Of a DNA stretch of 5,968 bases, positions 1-5,682 are shown in pieces. Within the stretch, counting starts at the first letter, position 1, and every line of letters starts with the position of its first letter. Under the pieces are notes generated by a model. It was not told where the DNA came from. It was given only the letters and a program-made list of their open reading frames with translations, and did no database searches. A program made the translations under genes and the position numbers. The DNA is taken from assembly GCA_030639555.1 (NCBI GenBank), contig DAOWCM010000139.1, positions 1 through 5,968 on the forward strand, in the 5' to 3' direction. Source of the stretch: Candidatus Eiseniibacteriota bacterium (GTDB taxonomy: Bacteria; Joyebacterota; Joyebacteria; Joyebacterales; Joyebacteraceae).

Positions 1-432
1 CCCGGCCTCCTCCGTCGGTGCTTCTCTTCGCGTGATGGCGAAGAAGCCCGCGGAGATCGCGGCCACCAGAAGCGCCATCGTGATCACCGTCATGCCGAGG
101 ATGGGGGCGAACTTCACGAACTGCCTGAACGTGCGGACGATCGCGAGTTTGAGGGCGAGTATGAGGATCAGTGCGACTGCCAGCGTCCAGTGGAGGACGC
201 CCCGCAGGGCGAGGCTGTCACCGGCCGCCGCCAGGTAGCGCACTCCCATGACGGCCAGGACCACCAGCAGTCCAACGAACACATACCCGGCCGTCCTGTG
301 GGTTTTCATCAGCGCGGAGACGCTCATCCGCTTCTCAGGTTTCCCCATGAGCGTGAGCATGCTGATGGCAGCCGTCAGCCCGGCCGCCACGAGGAGAACA
401 GCGAGCGTCGTCTTGATAGCGAAGAAGCTCAT
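1..432 (-). CDS. Small four-helix membrane protein, putative b-type cytochrome (3' end outside window)
   Basis: The reading frame is open from an ATG at 432 down to the window edge, giving 144 codons with no stop. A GGAG sequence (438-441 on this strand) lies five bases before the ATG and supports that start. The product is very hydrophobic, with four predicted membrane segments at about residues 8-29, 49-69, 79-99 and 110-133. Basic residues sit in the loops (KPEKR at 31-35; RTFRQFVK at 100-107). His45, just before helix 2 (THRTAGY), and His81, at the start of helix 3 (LHW), are placed as possible haem b ligands, as in cytochrome b561-like four-helix bundles. The gene lies about 100 bases downstream of the P460-like cytochrome on the same strand, so co-transcription is likely and it could pass electrons between that protein and the quinone pool. 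I do not recognise a named family. The haem and the electron-transfer role are inferred from topology and histidines only. Confidence 0.6.
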   Translation of the reverse strand, partial: MSFFAIKTTLAVLLVAAGLTAAISMLTLMGKPEKRMSVSALMKTHRTAGYVFVGLLVVLAVMGVRYLAAAGDSLALRGVLHWTLAVALILILALKLAIVRTFRQFVKFAPILGMTVITMALLVAAISAGFFAITRREAPTEEAG

Positions 433-449
433 GCCTGCTCCAGACAGAC

Positions 450-478
450 GACCGCCCGATCCATCGAACCGGACGGTC
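450..478. other. Inverted repeat (8-bp stem, 13-base loop) between the two minus-strand genes
   Basis: GACCGCCC at 450-457 can pair with GGACGGTC at 471-478, with one G-T pair, around a 13-base loop. It sits in the roughly 100-base gap between the P460-like gene and the membrane-protein gene, just ahead of the latter's ribosome binding site. There is no T-run on either strand, so it is not a standard intrinsic terminator. It may be an mRNA processing or stability hairpin that sets different expression of the two genes, or it may be chance in GC-rich DNA. Confidence 0.3.
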
Positions 479-534
479 GCCTTCGTTTGCGGTCATCACA
501 GCGTCCGGGACCGAATCAGCTCGGACCCGATAGA

Positions 535-1116
535 CTAGTCGTTCAGGAAGAGATAGTCGCCGCCTGCATTGACGTGGCAGGAGATGCAGCCCACAGGCAT
601 GCCCTTGGCAACGCGCCCGGCCAGCGCCATGTCCATGTCGTTCTTGGCCACCATTCCATCCGGGGCGTGCTTGACCCAGTACCAGTCATTGTTGTCGGAA
701 TCGTAGCCGGCCTCACGCTGCACCATTGTCGTGATGGCCATAAGGTAGTCGGCGGGCGCCGCCTTCACCATATCGAGCGTCACGTCCATGCCGCCGTAGT
801 TGTCCTTCACTACGACGTGGTAGGCGACGCCGTCGAGAGTGACGATGTTGTAGTACATCCTGATGAACATGCCGTGCGGAGACTTGCCAGGCATGATATC
901 CGACTGGAGAACCCAGCTATCATACCCGTCCATCTCCGTCCAGAGGGCCTCAGCGAACGCCACGTCAGCCTCGCCGCCGAACGGCATCTCCATCATCTCC
1001 ATCTTCTTCATCATCTCCGTTCCCTCGGTCTTCTCCTGTGCGACGAGAGACGCGGGGAGGAGGAAGGCAGCGATCGTCAGGATCGCCACGAAACCCATCA
1101 CCGGCCGGAACTGCAT
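535..1116 (-). CDS. Secreted cytochrome P460-like c-type haem protein
   Basis: This encodes a 193-residue exported protein. Residues 1-26 form a signal peptide: a short basic start, a hydrophobic core, and a likely cut after SLVA. A methionine-rich stretch follows (six Met in residues 35-44). The mature domain has features of the cytochrome P460 family: SPHGMFIRMYYN (79-90), VVKDNYGG (102-109), a REAGYD...NDWYW segment (134-147), a HAPDG turn (150-154), and a C-terminal CISCH haem motif (Cys177, Cys180, His181) followed by DYLF. Characterised P460 proteins are periplasmic haem enzymes that oxidise hydroxylamine or related nitrogen compounds through a haem-lysine crosslink; many relatives have no tested activity. 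Lys104 is one candidate crosslink residue, but I could not align it with confidence. A GTG start 15 codons upstream is possible. The ATG at 1116 is preferred because it begins the signal peptide and has a strong GGAGG five bases ahead. It is divergent from the fusion gene at 1378. Confidence 0.85.
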   Translation of the reverse strand: MQFRPVMGFVAILTIAAFLLPASLVAQEKTEGTEMMKKMEMMEMPFGGEADVAFAEALWTEMDGYDSWVLQSDIMPGKSPHGMFIRMYYNIVTLDGVAYHVVVKDNYGGMDVTLDMVKAAPADYLMAITTMVQREAGYDSDNNDWYWVKHAPDGMVAKNDMDMALAGRVAKGMPVGCISCHVNAGGDYLFLND

Positions 1117-1120
1117 AGCA

Positions 1121-1129
1121 CCCTCCAAA
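1121..1129 (-). promoter_or_regulatory. Ribosome binding site that decides the P460-like start
   Basis: Read on the minus strand this is TTTGGAGGG. The GGAGG core (1122-1126) is five bases from the ATG at 1116. It argues for that start over the longer in-frame GTG start at 1161, which would place 15 polar residues before the signal peptide. Confidence 0.8.
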
Positions 1130-1134
1130 GTTGT

Positions 1135-1148
1135 GGCACGGTTGTGCC
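1135..1148 (-). promoter_or_regulatory. Small inverted repeat in the P460-like leader
   Basis: GGCAC at 1135-1139 and GTGCC at 1144-1148 form a perfect 5-bp stem with a 4-base loop. It lies 18 bases upstream of the P460-like start codon, just above the ribosome binding site. It could be a 5' leader hairpin or a half-site pair for a regulator. It is short enough to arise by chance. Confidence 0.25.
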
Positions 1149-1327
1149 CTGCTGCTTTCACATCGATGGTCTACTCGGCACCGCGCGCCAGCTCATACAT
1201 GCATCGCCTGTGTGCTCTTGGATACACCAGACTCGCCCGGGATTCCATCGAAAAACACATGAGGACGAATTCAATAATGTCGCACACGAAACGGAGTTGC
1301 GGGCCGCGCATCGAACCTGTAGCGTAT

Positions 1328-1342
1328 TGAGGCCACTGAGGC
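1328..1342 (+). repeat. Direct repeat TGAGGC-CAC-TGAGGC upstream of the fusion gene
   Basis: Two identical 6-base copies of TGAGGC are spaced by three bases, a 9-base period. The pair is flanked by ATTG and CAAT, which are complementary to each other. It lies about 35 bases ahead of the fusion-gene start codon, where a regulator site would be plausible. No regulator family can be named from it. Confidence 0.25.
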
Positions 1343-1377
1343 AATCCGGCCGTTTCCCACACCAAAGGTCGCCCACC

Positions 1378-3159
1378 ATGGCAAGATACCGCTGCACTGT
1401 CTGCAACTGGGTCTACGACGAGGAGAGCGAGGGAGTGCCGTTCGCAGAGCTCCCGGATGATTGGTCGTGTCCGGTCTGCGGCGCCCCCAAGTCCGCGTTC
1501 GTTCCCGAGGGTCTGGCGAAACGGGATGAATCGGTGAAGACGACCGTCTCCGACGCGATCGTCGAGCAGCTGGTAGGTCTCGGGGTCACGGTCATCTGCG
1601 GCATTCCGGGCGACTCCAATCTGCCGCTCGTGGATGCCATCCGTCGCGACGGACGCATCCGCTTCATTCTGACGCGCCACGAGGAAACGGCCGCCTTCAT
1701 GGCGTGCGCCCACGGCAAGATGACGGACGAGATGGGTGTGTGCATGTCCATCGCCGGACCGGGCGCCACCAACCTCGTTACGGGTTTGATGGACGCCTCC
1801 GCCGACCGAAGCCCGGTTCTGGCGCTGGTCGGCCAGGTGCCGGAGGTCTATCTGGGTAGCGAGGCGTTTCAGGAAATAGACCAGCTGGAGCTCTTCCATC
1901 CGTTCACAGCCTTCGCCGAGACCATCGCCAGAACGGCTCAGGCCGTGCCGTTGACAATGTCGGCCGCGAAGCATGCCTACCAGACGCCCGGAGTTTCAGT
2001 CCTGAGCACGCCGACCGACGTACTGATGGAGCCGTCGGCGACCGACACGCTCGATCCGGGCAGGAGACTTCACAGAGGTGCTCCGCAACCACCCGACGAC
2101 GAGATCGCGCGAGCCGTCGAGCTCGTGAACGCGAGCGATCGGGTGGCGATCCTCGCCGGATGGGGGACCCGCCATCACAGCGCTCTTCTGACCGAGCTGT
2201 CCGAGAAGCTGAAAGCCCCGATCGCCACGACATCCAGGGCAAAGGGAGTGGTTCGGGAGACGGAGCGGCGGAGCGTCGGCGTGCTTGGCTCCATCGGGGG
2301 AAAGCGTGCGGGGCGCGCGTTCCAGGGGGCGGATCTCGTGCTCGTGATAGGCACGGGCTTCAGGCACGCCCGCCTCATCGCGCCCGGCACCAAGATCGTT
2401 CAGGTGGATCGGGACGCGACCCGGATAGGCCGGACATTTGACGTCGATGCGGGGATCCACGGCGATGCCGGGGCCGCACTGTCCGGCCTCGTCGCGGGTG
2501 TAGCACCCAGGTCCACCGAGGACGCGGAGTGGTGGGGGAAGATTGAAGCGGACAGGTCCGCCTTCATCGAAGGAATAGCTGCGGCAGGAAAGGACCGGTC
2601 CACTCCCATCAATCCCGGGTTCGTTATCCAGGCGCTCCAGAGAAACGTGGCGAGCGACGCCGTGATCACGGTCGACGTGGGAGATCACTCCTACTGGTTC
2701 TACCGTGACTTCATCTGCGACGGGCAGAGAACCTATCTTTCCGCCAACATCGCGAGCATGGGATTCGGACTGCCCGCGGCGCTGTCCGCGCAGCTGGACT
2801 TCCCGGACCGGCAGGTCGTCTGCCTGACCGGCGACGGTGGGTTCGGGATGCTGATGGCCGATTTCACGACAGCGGTGCGCGAGAAGCTCCCGATCAACGT
2901 CATCGTCATGAACGACGGCAAGCTCAAGAACATCAAGAAGGAGCAGGCCGGGGAGGGCTACCCCGAGTTCGGGATCAGCTTTCCTAACCCGGACTTCGCC
3001 GGCTTCGCAGAGAGCTGCGGGGGGCTGGGGTTCCGGGTCGAGTCACCCGGGGAGCTGGACGCGGCGATGTCCGAGGCGTTCGGCTCGGACCGCCCGGCGA
3101 TCATCGATGTGGTGGTCGACCCCGAGCTCATGGCGGCGTCCGCGAGAACCGTCGACTGA
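1378..3159 (+). CDS. Rubredoxin-pyruvate oxidase-like fusion (ThDP-dependent enzyme)
   Basis: A 593-residue fusion. Residues 1-43 are a rubredoxin-type iron domain: YRCTVC (Cys6, Cys9) and DDWSCPVCG (Cys31, Cys34) supply the four ligands. From about 53 it is a three-domain ThDP enzyme of the pyruvate oxidase/acetolactate synthase superfamily. The N-terminal domain has the GIPGDSN motif (75-81) and catalytic Glu102 in RHEE. The central Rossmann-like domain is at about 245-365. The C-terminal ThDP domain has GDG at 485-487 and ND at 512-513, the GDG-X24-N(N/D) metal/ThDP motif. FQEID (164-168) and IKKEQ (519-523) resemble pyruvate oxidases, where equivalent Gln and Glu residues line the active site. 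The likely reaction is pyruvate to acetate (or acetyl phosphate) and CO2, with electrons passed from flavin. FAD use, substrate and acceptor are inferred. The ATG at 1378 is chosen because the rubredoxin fold begins there and AAAGG lies nine bases upstream. The frame is open much further upstream, but that stretch is antisense to the P460-like gene. Thirty bases separate it from sdhA. Confidence 0.9.
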   Translation: MARYRCTVCNWVYDEESEGVPFAELPDDWSCPVCGAPKSAFVPEGLAKRDESVKTTVSDAIVEQLVGLGVTVICGIPGDSNLPLVDAIRRDGRIRFILTRHEETAAFMACAHGKMTDEMGVCMSIAGPGATNLVTGLMDASADRSPVLALVGQVPEVYLGSEAFQEIDQLELFHPFTAFAETIARTAQAVPLTMSAAKHAYQTPGVSVLSTPTDVLMEPSATDTLDPGRRLHRGAPQPPDDEIARAVELVNASDRVAILAGWGTRHHSALLTELSEKLKAPIATTSRAKGVVRETERRSVGVLGSIGGKRAGRAFQGADLVLVIGTGFRHARLIAPGTKIVQVDRDATRIGRTFDVDAGIHGDAGAALSGLVAGVAPRSTEDAEWWGKIEADRSAFIEGIAAAGKDRSTPINPGFVIQALQRNVASDAVITVDVGDHSYWFYRDFICDGQRTYLSANIASMGFGLPAALSAQLDFPDRQVVCLTGDGGFGMLMADFTTAVREKLPINVIVMNDGKLKNIKKEQAGEGYPEFGISFPNPDFAGFAESCGGLGFRVESPGELDAAMSEAFGSDRPAIIDVVVDPELMAASARTVD

Positions 3160-3180
3160 CGAACCCTTCACTGACGAACC
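3155..3180 (+). repeat. Short tandem duplication across the fusion-gene stop codon
   Basis: ACTGACGAACC occurs twice (3155-3165 and 3170-3180) with a 15-base period. The first copy contains the TGA stop of the fusion gene (3157-3159). Because 15 is a multiple of three, the second copy puts another TGA in the same frame (3172-3174), so readthrough would add only four sense codons after the recoded stop. The second copy ends directly before the GAGGG ribosome binding site of the next gene. It looks like a small slippage duplication that lengthened the spacer. Confidence 0.7.
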
Positions 3181-3189
3181 GAGGGCCAC

Positions 3190-4896
3190 ATGTCCGAACA
3201 CCTGCATCACGACGTTCTCATTGTCGGCGGAGGCCTGTCCGGCCTCCGCGCGGCGGTCGCCGTGCACGATGCCGGGCACGACGTCGCCGTGCTGTCCAAG
3301 GTTTATCCCATCCGTTCGCACTCCGGTGCGGCGCAGGGCGGCGTCAACGCGTCGCTCGGCAACCACCCCGATGGCGGAGACGATACCTGGGAACTCCACG
3401 CGTTCGATACCATCAAGGGTTCCGACTACCTGGCGGACCAGAACCGCGCGGAGATTCTCGCCAGGGAAGCCCCGGCCCGCGTGATCGAGATGGAGCACTG
3501 GGGCGCCTACTTCAGCCGGTTCGAGGACGGACGCATCGCGCAGCGCCCGTTCGGCGGCGCGGGTTTTCCGCGGACGTGCTACGCCGCCGACAGAACGGGG
3601 CACCATCTGCTTCACACGCTGTGGCAGCAGTGCCAGAAGCGTGGCATCCGCATCTACCCCGAGTGGCAGCTGACGGACATCGTTACCGACGCGGGCAGGG
3701 CTCGCGGCGTGGTGGCGTTGCACCTCCATACGGGTCAGCTCCAGGCGTTCTCCGCCGGCGTCGTCATCCTGGCGGGCGGTGGGCATGGCAGGATCTACGG
3801 GAGCTCGACCAACGCCTACATCAACACCGGAAGCGTCACGGCCGCCGCGTACGCCGCGGGCGCGCGGCTCGAGGACATGGAGTTCGTCCAGTTTCACCCG
3901 ACCACCCTCCTCGGCACGAACATCCTCATCAGCGAGGGTGTGCGCGGGGAGGGCGGGCTGCTCTTCAACAACAAGGGTGAGCGGTTCATGGGGGACTACG
4001 CCCCGTCGGTGATGGAACTGGCCCCTCGTGACATCGTCGCGCGCGCCATCCAGACGGAGGTTAACCAGGGGCGCGGATTCGAGGGCGGATACGTGCAGCT
4101 CGACATACGCCACCTCGGTGCCGACGTCATAAAGTCGCGGCTGCCTGGCATCAGACAGATAGCGATGGACTTCGCGGGCGTCGACCCGATAGAGACACCG
4201 ATTCCCGTGCAGCCCGCCCAGCACTACTCCATGGGCGGCGTGTCCTCGGACGAGAACGGCCAGACGGACATCGACGGCCTTCTCGCAGTGGGGGAGTGCT
4301 CCTGTGTCAGCGTTCACGGCTCCAACAGGCTCGGCGGCAACTCGCTCCTGGAGACGCTGGTCTTCGGCAAGCGTGCCGGCGACCACGCCGTGTCGTTGCT
4401 GGGCGCCGGGACGGACGCGGGAGCGGACGTCCTCGGCGGCGCGCTCGCACGAAGGGAGCAGTCCATTGGGGATCTGTCCAACAGGGAAGACGGGGAGCGT
4501 CAGGCCGTGATCCGTCGCGAGATGCAGGAGGTCATGACCGACCACGTCGGCGTGTACCGCGAAGAGGCCGGTCTCGGGCGGGCCGTGTCCGCACTCGCTG
4601 CCCTCAAGGAGCGCTACCGCGGTGTCACTCTCGACAGCGCCGGGTCGCGTCTCAACTATGATCTCATCGATACCCTGGAGCTCGGGGGCATGCTCGAACT
4701 TGCGCACGTCACGGCGCTGGGTGCACTCGCTCGGACCGAGAGCCGCGGCTCACACTGGAGGACTGACTATCCGGCCAGGGACGACGAGCGTTGGATGAAG
4801 CACACGATGGCGACGCGCGGCCCGGGCGGCGCTCCGGAGCTCGCCTACGACGACGTCATCGTCACGACCTACGAACCGATGGAGAGGAAATACTGA
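3190..4896 (+). CDS. sdhA: Succinate dehydrogenase/fumarate reductase flavoprotein subunit
   Basis: A 568-residue catalytic subunit, normal length for the family. It oxidises succinate to fumarate (or the reverse) on FAD and passes electrons to the iron-sulfur subunit. The N-terminus has the dinucleotide-binding GGGLSG (13-18). His44 in RSHSGAAQGG is at the position of the covalent FAD histidine. The substrate site is complete: His236 (FHPTT), Glu249 and Arg252 (SEGVRGEGG), Arg280 (LAPRD), His345 (HYSMGG) and Arg380 (SNRLGGNSLLE). The C-terminal part ends with the usual GSHWRTDYPARDDERWMKHT pattern near 527-546. Gln49 follows the FAD histidine, where E. coli SdhA has Gln and FrdA has Glu, which leans to succinate oxidation. 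No signal peptide is seen, so the protein faces the cytoplasm. GAGGG (3181-3185) is four bases before the ATG. It overlaps sdhB by one base (TGATG), so the two are translationally coupled. No anchor gene is adjacent. Confidence 0.96.
   Translation: MSEHLHHDVLIVGGGLSGLRAAVAVHDAGHDVAVLSKVYPIRSHSGAAQGGVNASLGNHPDGGDDTWELHAFDTIKGSDYLADQNRAEILAREAPARVIEMEHWGAYFSRFEDGRIAQRPFGGAGFPRTCYAADRTGHHLLHTLWQQCQKRGIRIYPEWQLTDIVTDAGRARGVVALHLHTGQLQAFSAGVVILAGGGHGRIYGSSTNAYINTGSVTAAAYAAGARLEDMEFVQFHPTTLLGTNILISEGVRGEGGLLFNNKGERFMGDYAPSVMELAPRDIVARAIQTEVNQGRGFEGGYVQLDIRHLGADVIKSRLPGIRQIAMDFAGVDPIETPIPVQPAQHYSMGGVSSDENGQTDIDGLLAVGECSCVSVHGSNRLGGNSLLETLVFGKRAGDHAVSLLGAGTDAGADVLGGALARREQSIGDLSNREDGERQAVIRREMQEVMTDHVGVYREEAGLGRAVSALAALKERYRGVTLDSAGSRLNYDLIDTLELGGMLELAHVTALGALARTESRGSHWRTDYPARDDERWMKHTMATRGPGGAPELAYDDVIVTTYEPMERKY
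4881..4887 (+). promoter_or_regulatory. Ribosome binding site for sdhB inside the end of sdhA
   Basis: GGAGAGG lies within the last codons of sdhA, eight bases before the ATG at 4896. This start overlaps the sdhA TGA by one base and is preferred over an in-frame ATG at 4791, which would add 35 arginine-rich residues encoded by sdhA in another frame. Confidence 0.8.
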
Positions 4897-5612
4897 TGAA
4901 GGCGACTACCTTCACATTCGCCATCGAGCGCTCCGACCCGAAGTCTGGAGACGCGCCGCGCGTTCAGCATTACGAGGTCGAAGTGACGGAGGGAATGACC
5001 GTCCTGGAAGCGCTGCTTCGCATACAGGCCGATACTGACGGGTCGCTGGCTTTTCGGTACGCGTGTCGCGGCGCGGTTTGCGGCTCATGCGCCATGTTGA
5101 TCAACGGTGAAGTGGCGCTGGCGTGCCGGACTCAGGTCAACGGGCTCTGGACAGACGTGATCAGCGTCGGCCCAGTTCCGAATCATCCAGTGCTCAAGGA
5201 CCTCGTTGTCGATATGGGTCCCTTCTTCGAAAAGGACCTAGCCGTCGCGCCCTGGCTTCAGCCGACCGAACCGGCCCCCGAGCGTGAGCGCCTGGTTGTG
5301 CCCGATGAGTGGGCGGAGGCCGAGCCCTACACGAACTGCATATTGTGCGCCTCCTGTCACGGGGTTTGCCCCGTGCCGGAGCGCGACCCCGAGTATCTCG
5401 GTCCCGCCGCGCTGGCGAAGCACTATAGGTTCCTCGCGGACCCGAGGGACGCGGCGGATGAAAAGAGGCTGGCGCTCGTGGATGGAGAGCACGGCGTCTC
5501 GGCGTGCGACACGGTGTGGAGGTGCGTCCGCGTGTGTCCGAAGGGCGTTCCTCCGACGAAGGGAATTCTGGCGACGCGGGAGCGGCTCTCTTCCGAGGGC
5601 GACGACACTTAG
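4896..5612 (+). CDS. sdhB: Succinate dehydrogenase/fumarate reductase iron-sulfur subunit
   Basis: A 238-residue subunit that carries electrons from the SdhA flavin towards quinone. The N-terminal ferredoxin-like domain holds a [2Fe-2S] site: Cys57, Cys62, Cys65 and Cys77 (CRGAVCGSC, then LACRT). The C-terminal domain has CILCASCHGVCP (Cys148, 151, 154, 158) and CDTVWRCVRVCPKG (Cys204, 210, 214). By comparison with E. coli SdhB, Cys148/151/154/214 would bind the [4Fe-4S] cluster and Cys158/204/210 the [3Fe-4S] cluster. All expected ligands are present, so the subunit should be functional. The YLGPAALAKHYRF segment (167-179) between the two cysteine groups is typical of the family. The gene is translationally coupled to sdhA. 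A membrane anchor (SdhC/SdhD) would normally complete the quinone site, but none follows; the next gene is a fumarase. SDH versus fumarate reductase direction cannot be settled from this subunit. Confidence 0.96.
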   Translation: MKATTFTFAIERSDPKSGDAPRVQHYEVEVTEGMTVLEALLRIQADTDGSLAFRYACRGAVCGSCAMLINGEVALACRTQVNGLWTDVISVGPVPNHPVLKDLVVDMGPFFEKDLAVAPWLQPTEPAPERERLVVPDEWAEAEPYTNCILCASCHGVCPVPERDPEYLGPAALAKHYRFLADPRDAADEKRLALVDGEHGVSACDTVWRCVRVCPKGVPPTKGILATRERLSSEGDDT

Positions 5613-5682
5613 TTCTCAGTGGGCGAAGGCGCCTGACTCTCTGGGGCGCTGGCACCCGGCTCTTAGACCACCGGAGTTGACG
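5613..5682 (+). other. Intergenic gap between sdhB and the fumarase gene; no clear terminator
   Basis: Seventy bases, GC-rich. GGCGCC near the start can pair imperfectly with GGCGCT about 11 bases later, but no T-run follows, so this does not read as an intrinsic terminator. GGAG at 5673-5676 is six bases before the fumarase ATG. The gap is compatible with readthrough from sdhB, but a separate promoter cannot be excluded. Confidence 0.4.

Larger units (their letters stand above)
1117..1377. promoter_or_regulatory. Divergent intergenic control region
   Basis: The 261 bases between two divergently read genes must hold the promoters for both, unless one is read from further away. The middle (about 1249-1280) is clearly richer in A and T than its surroundings and is the best place for promoter elements; AATAAT at 1273-1278 resembles a -10 box on the plus strand, but no good -35 box lies at the right distance. 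No convincing sigma-70 promoter, terminator or riboswitch could be assigned. A hairpin near the P460 side and a short direct repeat near the fusion-gene side are listed separately. Confidence 0.5.

Noticed and set aside
467..502. Short minus-strand frame starting ATGACC in the gap between the two leftward genes
   Set aside because: It runs into the membrane-protein gene in another frame, has no ribosome binding site and no recognisable product.
1297..1325. Candidate sigma-70 promoter TTGCGG-17-TAGCGT for the fusion gene
   Set aside because: Each box matches its consensus at only about half the positions; not better than chance in this region.
1297..1345. Possible TPP riboswitch upstream of the ThDP enzyme (GAACCTG at 1313-1319 resembles a conserved piece)
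   Set aside because: The matching CTGAGA-containing upstream arm and the rest of the thi-box core are missing in the right order, so the match is most likely chance.
190..1377. In-frame open extension of the fusion gene for 396 codons upstream of 1378
   Set aside because: It runs antisense through the P460-like and membrane-protein genes, its translation is rich in His/Arg/Gly with no recognisable domain, and the rubredoxin fold starts exactly at the ATG at 1378. Long stop-free antisense frames are expected in GC-rich DNA.
1171..1974. 267-codon minus-strand frame across the control region and the 5' part of the fusion gene
   Set aside because: It is antisense to the rubredoxin and ThDP N-terminal domains, has an Arg/His-rich low-complexity translation, and has no supporting motif.
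3043..4707. 554-codon open frame antisense to sdhA
   Set aside because: It mirrors the third-position GC bias of sdhA, shows no known motif, and covers a clearly conserved enzyme on the other strand.
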